From assembly GCA_949775045.1 (NCBI GenBank), contig OX459097.1, positions 15,791,710-15,855,709 on the forward strand: a stretch of 64,000 bases of DNA, read 5' to 3'. The position numbers and the translations under genes were made by a program. The notes under the pieces are model-generated. The model saw nothing but the letters and a program-made list of their open reading frames with translations, did no database searches and had not been told where the DNA came from. The stretch comes from Metridium senile. Lineage: Eukaryota; Cnidaria; Anthozoa; Actiniaria; Metridiidae. Shown here one piece after another: positions 47,182 through 58,947 of the stretch; the stretch's first letter is position 1; each line of letters starts with the position of its first letter.

Positions 47182-47993
47182 ATTTTCTACAACAACTATA
47201 CGAGCAAGGGTTGGGATACTCTGGGATCAACACTGCCAGAAGTGCCCTGTCTGCCATAACAGCACTTGATAATAATGTGCCTATTGGAAAACACCCCTTA
47301 GTACAGAGACTTGTCAAAGGAGTATTTAATTGCAGACCATCATTGCCATGATACCATAACGCCTGGGATACCAATGCTGTATTGAACTACTTGAAGACAC
47401 TACCCAATGTAAATGAGATAAACTTGCGTCAACTTACATACAAACTTGTCATGCTATGTGCACTTATCACAGGTCAACGCTGTCAGTCAATACATTTCAT
47501 GAACCTGAACAATATGGAAAAGAAACACTCTTCTTATTGTTTTAGCATAGACAGTTTAGTCAAACAATCTGCCCCTGGCAGATCACAACCTGTCCTCGTT
47601 ATTCCTAAATTTGCTGCTGACGAGAGTCCCTGTGCTGTTACAGTACTTGAGGAGTACATAAAGCGTACAGAAGGAATAAGATGTCATGAACGACAATTAT
47701 TTATAAGCACCATCAAACCTTTTAAAAGGGTTTCTAAAGATACAATTGGACGGTGGATCAAAACAGTTATGACACTATCTGGAATAGATACTTCTATTTA
47801 CAAGCCTCACAGCACACGTGCTGCAGCAACAAGTAAAGCTAATGTATGCAATGTGCCCATTACAAGTATCATGGCTGCTCCCAGTTGGTCCTCAGACTCT
47901 ACTTTCCATTAGTTTTACAACAAACATGTTAATGTTACTAATGACAATTATGACCAGTTTGATCAGGCCATCTTGTGGGATGCCACCACTTAA
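46701..47993 (+). pseudogene. DIRS-1 tyrosine recombinase ORF, broken
   Basis: The frame overlaps the 3' end of the RT/RNase H ORF, as usual in DIRS elements. It reads ISPAAQERILSSW, then YRTYWNKW, ALITGQRCQSIHF (catalytic Arg) and KPHSTRAAATSKA (HxxR), then the C-terminal FYNKHV with the likely catalytic Tyr. In-frame stops lie at 47094 (TAA), 47349 (TGA) and 47910 (TAG). The first two are also in DIRS-2; the third is private. Confidence 0.75.
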
Positions 47994-48129
47994 CGTTTTA
48001 CTTATAAACAAGTTTTGTTTATCATACCAGGGGATATAATCCAGTTAATATGTTAATAAATAGTTGCAGTTGCTATGTTTATGTTTGTCATGGATACTCG
48101 GGAAATTACTCCTTCGGTAGCCAAGGCTT

Positions 48130-48450
48130 TAAAATCTCATGGAATCTCTGTGGAGGGGGACTGATAGAATATGGAAATTAAACGAGACTTACCTGGAAGT
48201 TGAAGTTTGATTGGAATTCTATCAGTCACCCACAGAGCAGAGATTACATGCCCACCCTCAACTGTACCACCCTGCAACTCTGTTGGTTGCACTTTAACAT
48301 GTCTTTTTCTTGGGACACTCAGGGTTTTTTTTTTTTAAATATTGACCAGCGTGCGCATGCGTGCTCTCTCATGTAATCTCTGCTCTGTGGGTGACTGATA
48401 GAATTCCAATCAAACTTCAACTTCCAGGTAAGTCTCGTTTAATTTCCATA
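48130..48450. repeat. DIRS-1 internal complementary region and right inverted end
   Basis: CTCATGGAATCTCTGTGG near 48137 is complementary to the left terminus, and 48171-48251 is complementary to 48370-48450 (TATGGAAATTAAACGAGACT against its reverse complement). The pair could form an 80-bp stem. Confidence 0.82.
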
Positions 48451-50945
48451 TTATACCTTACAAATAATCCGTCAATCACGTTTCCGTATTTTAGTCACGT
48501 GGTGATCCATTATCTTGCGATATTGGACAGCAACAAATATTGAGGTACATAACTATAAAACAAGATCAGCAGCAAAACAAAACCTATATTTACCAAAAGT
48601 AGAAACAAATTATAGAAAATTAAATATCAAATTCGTAGTTACAACTCTCTTGAGAAAGATGTGAAAACTGATCGTTTTCTAAAAAAATTCAAAACTCGTA
48701 TCAAATTAATAAACATTTTGGATACTTACTAATTATTTTTCTATCAGGAAAAAAACGTTTCTGATATTTATTTCCTTCTAATTTGCCATAATGTTGTGTA
48801 TTATGTAAGTGAGTATATGTGTGTGTGTATGTATGTGTGATGTTATGTTAGCCTAAAATATAACGTTTTTTTCGTTTATTACAAAAAAAAACACTTTCTT
48901 CTTTACCAGTATAATAAACTTATACCAATAGATAATGGCCCTAACAACTTATTAACTCAAAAAGGTTATTAGTTAGGACCACTACCTAAAAATAACCTAT
49001 TCTACTTTAGATTCTCATAAAATATTGTAATTATTACATGCAAGGTAGAAATAAGAAAACGTTGTTGTTGTTGCAACCTTTTGGACTGCAACCCTTTAAT
49101 TGTTGACTCAAAAATATAATTATTTGTTCGGTATTCTAAAACACCTATAGGATTTATCCTAGCCCATTATGCCAGATATATTTAAGTCTCGATTTCAATA
49201 TTAGGCTAGACCTGCGGTCTCGCTCAATTAATATTGAATTATCGACTTAATTCATTTATTTATTCATGACCAATATTTAAACAGAGATGTCCCGGTTCAG
49301 CTTAAATGGGGCTCATACATACATAAAGATATAACTATAACTATTAATTATGATAAATGTATATAGATAAATATATACTAATGAAAATATAAGAACTGTG
49401 TTTAGTTACGAAAAATATTCTATCATTCTCAGAGTGTGTAATAATGGCTAAACTATGGCTTTGTTACCTGCCTAAAGGACAATGGCACCCCAATAACGTC
49501 TCAGTTTTCAAATAACTCAGTTGTTGCGCCATCGTCAGTAATTTGGTAAAAAAAGCTAGGTACGGTAAAAAAGGAATCCAAGGGAAATTCTCCAAATTGC
49601 GGAATCAACCATACACTTCCGTTATACAGTGTTACAAGTGTTTAAGCAGTATACAGTGTTTAAGCATTCATTGCGTTCCTCTTTTCTAATCTATTGTTTT
49701 CTTGAAGTAACCTTGGTGATACTTCATTGAATAAGAACATTTTGAATGACATTAGTTTAGCGCGTAGGACTGAATATATTAGAGGGACTTTCCTTCGCTC
49801 GTAAGAATAGATAAACAAAGGCTCGAAACGCATTGTCTTCTGTTTTTCTTCAGTTATCAACCAGTACAAACTAGACTAAAATAGGTAAATGTTCTTGTAA
49901 AGGCGAAAGAAAATCACCCTAAATGGCATTTAGTGTCTTCTGGCAATTTGAATTTGTAGAGTCGTTTTTTTGAATACCAAAGCTTCTTGTATTTCAAATG
50001 TATTCAAATTTGACTTCTTTACTAACGAATATCCCCAAATGAATAGGAATATTGACAACGAAGACAGTGACGTCAAATTAAATTTACGCACTATTCTTTA
50101 TTGCAACAATTTTGTTATAGAATTCAAGTCAAGAAAAGATTACACGAATAAATCGACGTTTATATCATTAATTATAATACATTATTATAACTTTTTGAAT
50201 AAAAAAAAGTCATAATCACTTTGAAAGGTCGCATTATCGTGTCATTGTTATTGAATAAACTTTCGAGTTATTTTTTACTGAAGGAGACTCTATACAACTC
50301 TCAGCTCACTGAGGGAGGATTCTCACACACTACCACTACATTCAGAAAATAACTGTTTTTGAATAATTTGGATACACATCTTTGCAATTTTGTTTATGTA
50401 TTAAAATGTATGTGAATAAACAAGCTCTAGTATTATAAGTATACAATTCTCAGCTCACTAGTTCAAATTCATTAAGGGAAAACTAGCACATCATGACTAC
50501 AATTATTTTCTACAGAATTATCTGATCAAATAAATCTCTTTTCATTATAAATTATTTTATTGATGGAGAGCTCTTTCAGATACTATCACTACATTATAAT
50601 ATTCTCAGCATACACAACTCTCAGCTCTAGTGAGTTCACATTAACCGAGGGGAAACTCTCACATACTATATATATATTCTAAAGAATTATCGACTCTAAC
50701 AACTCCAATTTCATCATAAATTCTTTTTTTGATTAGTGGAGAACTCTCACACTCACTACCGCTAAATCTAAAACCTAATAATACCCTCCTATTTATTGGG
50801 ACTGAAATAAAACTGAGAGGAATAATTAATGTTAAAAATCAGAGCTAACTAGAACAATCAATTCATACACTTTATCTATTATTAAACTTCCTTGAACTTT
50901 CCAAAGAAAAACAGGTGATATTGCACAAATCGAGTCAATAAATAA
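48451..50945. other. 5' region of peptide gene C (copy of 34691-37190)
   Basis: Same order of motifs as upstream of A, with scattered substitutions and small indels, including the 69-codon minus-strand frame at 49660-49869 and the CTCTCAGCTC repeats at about 50290-50760. Confidence 0.7.
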
Positions 50946-50948
50946 TTA

Positions 50949-51101
50949 AGCAATGAGAAAGTCGTACGCAGTGCAAACTACAATTTACCGACCAATCACC
51001 GAACTGTTTTCGCAGTGCTGAAGCAACTGGGGTATTTTGCTACGATGTTGTAAAAATAGAGAAAATCCCTTAAAATAATGATGGAACGAAGCGTATATAA
51101 T
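50949..51101 (+). promoter_or_regulatory. Promoter of peptide gene C
   Basis: TATA box GTATATAATG at 51092-51101. The distal CCAAT motif of A and D is changed here to AGCAATGAG near 50949; the proximal GACCAATCACC is intact. Confidence 0.65.
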
Positions 51102-51190
51102 GACAAGGCAAGAGTCTTCAAACTCTATTCACAACCAAACGAAGGATTCTAAACTTCAAAACACAAAGCCGAACAATTTTGGGAAAAGAA

Positions 51191-52222
51191 ATGGCGATCA
51201 GAAGAAAAACGGTTAGTAAGCTTTATTTGCTGATGTTTGAGAGAGGGACACTAAATTAACCAGTATTTAAAAGTAAACCGATAAGCGATTTTAAATAATT
51301 GCGGTTAGGAGATCACAAAACGAAAAAAATATATAGCGGGGGAAAAAACAAATATAGCGAAAACACTAAAACCATGAAATAAAAACAAAATAGTTATAAA
51401 ATAATACTTTTTTAGTGACTGTTTGGTAACTATCGCTCAACCAGAAACATCAAATACAAAAGGAAACAATGCCCCGATAAAACAATATTTGTCTTTGGTA
51501 TATAGCGACTAACAGTCACCCAATGAGAACTACGGACGCAATTTCTTTTGTAAGATTCTCATTCATTATTTACTGAATTCTATAAAATTATTTACAAAAA
51601 TATCGAAAATTGGCGAATAATTTATTTTTAACATATTACATCATCAATCAATTATATTTAACATTAAAACTAATTATTCGAATATTTATTAGTTAATGAA
51701 ATAAATTAATAATTTTATTATTGATTATACTATTATTATTAATTTATTAATTTCATTCATATAATTTTTTTGTAAGAAATTACATCATCAATTAATTATA
51801 CTTAACATTAAAACTAATTATTCAAATATTTGTTAATTAATTGAATAAGTTAATAATTATATTATTAATTCAATAAATGTTTATTAATTTCATTCGTATA
51901 ATTATCTAATTAATCATTTTTTAATTTCTTATAGATCTTTCAAGCAATGATAATAATTGCAATGCTCGTAATATTGAGCGCACAATACAGTATGTCAGCG
52001 TGTCCACGTTATCAATCAGATGAATGCTGTGTCGCGAATTCTTCCTTTAGTCCGACTTGTGGCCGTCGTGTGCCGATACAGTGTAATAAAACGCACCTTG
52101 GGGGTTGTAAAGGAAAGAATGGTAACTATGACTGTCTCACGCAACTGATTGCAGATTCCAATGGTCTGCCACACGTGGTTTGTAAATGTAAATACGGTGT
52201 AAAATCACGCAAGAAAAAGTGA
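51191..52222 (+). CDS. Peptide gene C: secreted cysteine-rich peptide
   Basis: Exon 1 51191-51211 (MAIRRKT), exon 2 51935-52222, 102 residues. The signal segment differs from A by one residue (MIIIAMLV), and all nine cysteines and the KSRKKK tail are conserved. Loop residues are different again: DECCVANSSFSPT, RRVPIQ, NKTHLGG. Compared with A, exon 2 shows about 23 nucleotide differences of which I count one as silent, while the intron of about 725 bp shows only about a dozen. Function unknown. Confidence 0.82.
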
Positions 52223-53594
52223 AGCTGAACAGGTCCAAGAAACAAGATATAGACAAGTAGTTAAATCAATAATATCATGACAATATTATAATTATACTCA
52301 AGTTTCATGTTATCTAGCACCGCTGTACAATCTGACAAAAGGCGCATTTCCACTGGGATTCGGAGTATATTCAAATGTGTTTTCTATTGTTTGGTGGTAG
52401 CATTTTACCGTGCTTCGCTTAGAATTTGGGAATATTTTTACAACAAGTCTGTGCAAATGAGCCTTTTGTCAAATAGTACAGCGGTACTAGATAACATGAA
52501 ACTGGAGTACTAGGCCCACTCCGAGTCCATGAACCGCCGCGGCTATATATGGTCAATAGGGGACTGGAGAAATCTTGCCACATGTAAGGGAATCAGAAAT
52601 CCAGCATCCATGCACCTTCTTTGGAATCCATAGAACCCGAAATCCACAAAAATGGCTTTAAAATCCGGAATCCGGCCCCATGGAATCCGGAATCCCACAT
52701 TATTCCGGATTCCCTTACATGTAGCGATTTGAGACGACCTATCTTTAAGGAAGCATTTAAAAGGCGACTCCGAACACGTGAGTTTCTTAATTCTTTATGA
52801 TAATCGTTGGTCGATCGCCTGGATGATCATTTTAGAATTTAAAGATATAAAACCCATATATATTTTATATAGACAAAACATTTTCCAAGAAAATAATTTT
52901 TAAAGGTTTTGCGCTATCAATTTTAAATCAATATATTTAATGTCCATATATTTTATATTTTTCTAAAAAAGCGTATTTATTGATATCAATTAAAAATATT
53001 TATAATCCAGAATAGTTTTATTACAAATCATAGAAAAAATATATTTTATTATTGATATATATTTTTATGGAATGCCGGACTATTTCCAGAGGAAAAATAT
53101 GTATTCTTTGTAAGCAAAGGAACAAATTAATAGTAGATATCTATTGTTGAACAGTGGAATTGTAAAAATATACTGTAATTGTTTGGAAAATAAACAAATT
53201 TCAAATTCTAATTTGTTGGTGTTATTATATGTCAAAATTAAATTTAAGATTGTTTAAAATGAAATATGTTCAATGCTATTACTATGTTGCGACTTCAGAC
53301 TTTTTTTCTTGATGCTAATATATCTATTGAAATAACTGTCCGCAAAAATACGGCTTATTTTAATTAACACGTAACCTTTTACGGTTTTTTACGTAACCTT
53401 TTACGTGGCTTATATTAATGTCAAATCTTGTGCAATTGTTAAATTATGCAATACAATTACGCCATCGTTTACAAATGTCAACCGTTTTTAAGATAGCTGT
53501 ATAAATCCGGGAATATTTTTGGTGTTTTCAATATGCTGACTTGATAGAGCACGATAAATATCTATTGATGAAAAAAAAAAGAAGAAAAAAAAAA

Positions 53595-53995
53595 GTAGTA
53601 ATGAAACTTTGTATTTAATTGATACGTAGAAGCACGGGAGATATTGCATTCATTTATTGATCGACGTGATTGTAAATATATGAGTACATTGAATTATCCG
53701 TTATACATTAATTAACTGTGTAAGGTGCAGTGTTGTTGGGATTGTATGGTACTAGCAATGAAACTTTGTATTTAATTAATACGTAGAAACACGGGAGATA
53801 TTACAGCTATTTATTTGTTATCGTGATTGTAAATATATGAGTACGTTGAATTATCGGTTGTACCTTAATTAACTGTGTAAGGTGCAGTGTTGTTGGGATT
53901 TTATGGTACTAGTAATGAAACTTTGTATTTAATTAATACGTAGAAGCACGAGAGATATTACAACCATTTACTTGTTATCGTGATTGTAAATATAT
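53595..53995. repeat. 160-bp-type tandem repeats in unit 2
   Basis: Copy of 43100-43500 with a few substitutions. Confidence 0.8.
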
Positions 53996-54000
53996 TATGA

Positions 54001-54162
54001 AAATCACTAGAGTGGTTAAATGTCCATTGAAAATTTGGCCTTGGGGGTGTGTTTTTTTTGTACCACATGACCAATTTTGAGCAAAATGATTGGCCAGAAG
54101 CGATCACATGGTACAAAAACGAGACAGAATTTCAAACAAGCATTTTACCACTCTAGTGATTT
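54001..54162. mobile_element. 162-bp MITE before DIRS-2
   Basis: Duplicate of the MITE at 43507-43669, with the same inverted ends. Confidence 0.75.
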
Positions 54163-54396
54163 CGATAGTATGATATTCATATTCTATCAGTCCCCCACCG
54201 CAGAGATTCCATGAGAGAGCACGCAAGCGCACGCTGGTCAATTTATGCACGCCTTCGCCGCCATTGAAGGTGCTGGACTTGAATCGTGAAACAAATTCAA
54301 CTCCATCTAATCACGATCAACAAAACCATCTACATTAAAGGTAATCATCCAAGAAAGACTCGACTTGACTTTAACGTCAATATCTAAGGCTTATCG

Positions 54397-55561
54397 ATGC
54401 CTAATTTAGTCGAAAGCGTGGCTTCGACGAAGACAGCCGAACATTCCACACTTGCTGAAGGTGGAATCCAAAATAAAACGGCTGAAAAGGGTTCGGCGTT
54501 GCCGAAGCCCGGAGATAAAAGTGGATCTGACAAACGTAGGACGTCAAGATCCAAGGGAAAAGGCCCAAAAACTCCACAAGGAGAGAAACCAAGCGAAACT
54601 ATCAGCTTGGATAGTTTAAGCGGGAAAATTGACAAACTTACCGACATCGTTGGGTCAGTTCTACCTGTTGTCAAAGAACTTAAAACGGCCTACGATGAGG
54701 CCATGATAGAGGATGAGGACGATATGAATAGTCAATCCTCAGACGGAGAGGCGAGAGACTCAACAGACGCTCTCGAGCCTTCAACTAAAAGAGCAAAGAC
54801 TGACTCAACCGAGCTGGGAATCGTGGATTCCCTCCTACTCGAGGTCACTGACGATGAGCAAACTAGTTCAGCCTTGACAGAAAAAATTGCATCTTTGCTA
54901 AATAGTGTCCTTTCCTCTTGCCTAAATGAGCAGATAGCCATAGCTCGAAAGGAAAAAATCAAAAGGCCAGAGAATTGTAAACTCCTGAAAGTGACCAAAG
55001 TGAACCAGGAGATCTGGGACATTGCTCAAACATCAACGAAAGCTATGGATCACAGGCTACAAAAGTTGCAAGGACTTTTGATCAAAGGGCTAATCCCTAT
55101 TGCTGAGCTTGCTGGCTCTGTAAGTGCCTCTGTGGAAAGTAACTCAGAGATGCCAGAACCAAATACAATTTGGGACAAACTCTCAAGTGCTGTGGTACTT
55201 GTTGCAGGAGCAAATCATACCCTAAATATGTGTCGCAGGGACCTATTCAAAGATGACCTTGATAATGATTACAAGGCACTTTGCAACAATAAACACCCTG
55301 TTGAGGGTGAACTGTTTGGAGAAGACTTGAGTGAAAGACTCAAGACTGTTAAAGAAAGCAACAAAGCCTCCAAACAACTCACAAAACCACACAAAGAACC
55401 CTATAAGAGGTAAGAGGGCCAATCTTCATTTCGAGGGAATTTTTTATTCCATCGCAGGGGGCGTCTACAGTGGGGCCGCTCCCAGAGACAGAGACAGAGA
55501 CAACCCTACTCACCCGACTTCCAAACCAAAAGGAACACTGGGAAAGTAAACAAAAGGAAGT
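54397..55561 (+). pseudogene. DIRS-2 gag-like ORF, C-terminally truncated
   Basis: Open for 338 codons, then TAA at 55411 where DIRS-1 has TTA. The lost tail is the Arg/Gln-rich segment. Here the position of the DIRS-1 TGA is a cysteine codon, and a short segment (AEKGSA) missing from DIRS-1 is present. Confidence 0.7.
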
Positions 55562-55743
55562 AGACTTAGGCTCTTCCACACATGTAAGTTATAAAAGTGC
55601 ACAACAGGTCACTAGCAATGCCTTGTTGCCAGGCAGTAATAGGCACCTCATAAAAAAGAGGCCATTCTCAGCAGGGAATATAAAATGCTCCATCGAGCAC
55701 TGGAAAAAATTAACCTCAGACCGCTCTATATTGGAAGCAATAT

Positions 55744-57678
55744 GTGGTTATAAAATTTAGGGTGCCCAGGGCTATTAAATGCTCCTCAGTGGAGGCAGCT
55801 AACATTGATTCTCAAATTTCCCTATTCCTTGAGAAGGGGATAATCATTGAGAGTTCACAAGAACATGACCAATTTATATCAACAATTTTTCTACGGGAAA
55901 AGAAAAATGGTTCTTTTAGGATGATTTTGAACCTAAAAGAACTGAATACATGGATCAATTATAATCATTTCAAAATGGATTCAATCCATACATGTATTCA
56001 ACTCATGAAACCACATTACTTCATGGGGTCGGTTGATCTACAGAATGCATATTACTCGATTCCTGTGCATCCGGCTCATCAAAAATATCTTAAATTTGCT
56101 TGGCAAGGAAAATTATACCAGTTCACCTGTCTGGCTCAAGGGCTTGCTAGTGCACCCAGATTATTTACTAAAATCATGAAACCTGTTTTTACTACACTTA
56201 GGGGTAAGGGGCATCTGTCTAGTAGTTACCTAGATGACTCCTTCCTAGTTGGCTCTTCCTATGATGAATGTAAAGCCAATATTCGTGACACCCTTGACCT
56301 TCTTAGAGCTTTGGGCTTTTATCCTAATGAGGACAAGTCGGTCATCAAACCAACCCATAAAATACAACATCTAGGGTTTATTTTAGACTCTATTGAGTTG
56401 TCAGTGTCAATCTCTAGTGAGAAACTGGTTAAACTCATAGACATTGCTACACTAGTTTTGGATTCCCATAGAATACGGATCCGCTTAGTTGCTAAATTGA
56501 TTGGACACATGGTGTCCTGTTTTCCTGCAGTCGAATATGCAGAGCTTTTTTACCGTCAATTAGAAATTGACAAATCTACAGCACTAAAAGAAGCTAAAGG
56601 CAACTTTGATGCACTCATGACTTGTTCTGACAGAGCAATATCTGAAATAAAATGGTGGATCGCAGATGCCCAAAGCTCAAAGAAATCAATAAGTCATGGG
56701 CCATTTGCCCTTACTATGCATACAGATGCTTCCCTCCTTGGGTGGGGTGCCACAATTGGGGAAACGACCACATGTACAGTGGGAGAATGGTCTTCTATGG
56801 AAAAGGAAAACCATATAAATCTCCTTGAACTGAAAGCTGTACTGCTTGGTTTGCAATCACTATGCAATACGTTATCAAATTGTCATATTAAGGTCCTTAC
56901 TGACAACACCACAGCAGTTGCATACTTGCGCAATATGGGGGGCTCGCATTCTATCCCATGCAATGATATGGCTCGAGAAATCTGGATGTGGTGTAGAAAA
57001 CATAATATATGGATTTCTATCTCACACATACCAGGAGTTGATAACACTATAGCCGACAAGGCCTCACGAGTGTTTAATGACCAAACGGAATGGAAACTTG
57101 ATGAGACAATATTTACTCACATAACAAATATTTGTGGATGCCCTGATATTGATATGTTTGCATCCAGACTGAATTATCAACTTTTACCTTATGTCGATTG
57201 GCGACCAGACCCACAAGCCATCGCAATAGATGCTTTTACTGTAGATTGGTCGAAATACTCACTAATCTATACATTCCCTCCATTCAGTGTTATTTCAAGA
57301 GTTTTGCAAAAGATCCAAATGGAACAAACAGAAGCAATTATAGTGGTTCCACAATGGCCAACGCAACCCTGGTATCCTCATCTAATTCAAATGTTGGTGG
57401 AGAGCCCACTGATACTCCCCAAGAGGAACAATCTCCTTCATCTACCATCCAAACCGGACATATGCCATCCCCTAGCTGGGCAGCTGAAGCTCATGGCATG
57501 TCACTTATCAGGTCAGCCCTCAAAAATCAGGGAATTTCACCAGCTGCTCAGGAACGTATCCTCAGCTCATGGCGAGGAGGTACACAAAAATAATACCGGA
57601 CATACTGGAACAAATGGCAATGTTATGCTTGTAAAAAATATTTTGATCCCTTTCAACCTCCAATTGACAAAGTCTTAG
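55744..57678 (+). pseudogene. DIRS-2 reverse transcriptase/RNase H ORF, long but incomplete
   Basis: 644 codons are open. YLDD is at about residues 162-165 and the RNase H HTDAS at about 326, followed by ELKAV, TDNTT and the final Asp in DNTIADKAS, so all RNase H acidic residues are present. FPPFS lies in the C-terminal region. The frame opens with GTG after an in-frame stop. The natural N-terminus (HWKKLTSD...ICGYKI, 55470-55760) is in another frame, a lesion shared with DIRS-1. Confidence 0.82.
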
Positions 57679-58490
57679 ATTTTCTACAACAACTATACGA
57701 GCAAGGGTTGGGATACTCTGGGATCAACACTGCCAGAAGTGCCCTGTCTGCCATAACAGCACTTGATAATAATGTGCCTATTGGAAAACACCCCTTAGTT
57801 CAGAGACTTGTCAAAGGAGTATTTAATTGCAGACCATCATTGCCATGATACCATAACGCCTGGGATACCAATGCTGTATTGAACTACTTGAAGACACTAC
57901 CCAATGTAAATGAGATAAACTTGCGTCAACTTACATACAAACTTGTCATGCTATGTGCACTTATCACAGGTCAACGCTGTCAGTCAATACATTTCATGAA
58001 CCTGAACAATATGGAAAAGAAACACTCTTCTTATTGTTTTAGCATAGACAGTTTAGTCAAACAATCTTCCCCTGGCAGATCACAACCTGTCCTCGTTATT
58101 CCTAAATTTGCTGCTGACGAGAGTCCCTGTGCTGTTACAGTACTTGAGGAGTACATAAAGCGTACAGAAGGAATAAGATGTCATGAACGACAATTATTTA
58201 TAAGCACCATCAAACCTTTTAAAAGGGTTTCTAAAGATACAATTGGACGGTGGATCAAAACAGTTATGACACTATCTGGAATAGATACTTCTATTTACAA
58301 GCCTCACAGCACACGTGCTGCAGCAACAAGTAAAGCTAATGTATGCAATGTGCCCATTACAAGTATCATGGCTGCTGCCAGTTAGTCCTCAGACTCTACT
58401 TTCCATAAGTTTTACAACAAACATGTTAATGTTACTAATGACAATTATGACCAGTTTGATCAGGCCATCTTGTGGGATGCCACCACTTAA
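57198..58490 (+). pseudogene. DIRS-2 tyrosine recombinase ORF, broken
   Basis: Same frame and motifs as in DIRS-1 (TGQRCQSI, HSTRAAATS, FYNKHV). In-frame stops at 57591 (TAA) and 57846 (TGA) are shared with DIRS-1; a private TAG lies at 58383. Confidence 0.75.
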
Positions 58491-58947
58491 CGTTTTACTT
58501 ATAAACAAGTTTTGTTTATCATACCAGGGGATATAATCCAGTTAATATGTTAATAAATAGTTGCAGTTGCTATGTTTATGTTTGTCATGGATACTCGGGG
58601 AATTACTCCTTCGGTACCCAAGGCTTTAAAATCTCATGGAATCTCTGCGGTGGGGGACTGATAGAATATGGAAATTAAACGAGACTTACCTGGAAGTTGA
58701 AGTTTGATTGGAATTCTATAAGTCACCCACAGAGAAGAGATTACCTGCCCACCCTCAACTGTACCACCCTGCAACTCTGTTGGTTGCACTTTAACATGTC
58801 TTTTTCTTGGGACACTCAGGGGTTGTTTTTTTTAAATATTGACCAGCGTGCGAATGCGTGCTCTCTCATGTAATCTCTGCTCTGTGGGTGACTGATAGAA
58901 TTCCAATCAAACTTCAACTTCCAGGTAAGTCTCGTTTAATTTCCATA

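Larger units (their letters stand above)
43688..48450 (+). mobile_element. DIRS-1: degraded DIRS-like tyrosine-recombinase retrotransposon
   Basis: The element has a gag-like ORF, an RT/RNase H ORF and an overlapping tyrosine-recombinase ORF. The left end (ATTCTATCAGTCCCCCACCG) is complementary to an internal region near 48136-48172. The right end (about 48370-48450) is the inverse complement of 48171-48251. Inverted termini plus an internal complementary region are the DIRS hallmark. There are no LTRs and no clear target-site duplication, as expected for recombinase integration. It interrupts a sequence that is continuous upstream of gene A. All three ORFs are broken, so it cannot be active by itself. 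Confidence 0.88.
41447..51934. repeat. 10.5-kb tandem segmental duplication, unit 1
   Basis: From exon 2 of B to just before exon 2 of C. It matches 51935-62622 almost base for base, including the DIRS element, the MITE before it and the 5' region of the next gene. The spacing of homologous points is about 10.49 kb. Confidence 0.9.
54181..58947 (+). mobile_element. DIRS-2: second DIRS-like element, carried by the segmental duplication
   Basis: Same organisation as DIRS-1 and nearly identical in sequence. The flanks are also identical, so it arose by duplication of the whole unit and not by a new insertion. Some lesions are shared with DIRS-1 (RT N-terminal frameshift, recombinase TAA and TGA), others are private. 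Confidence 0.88.
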
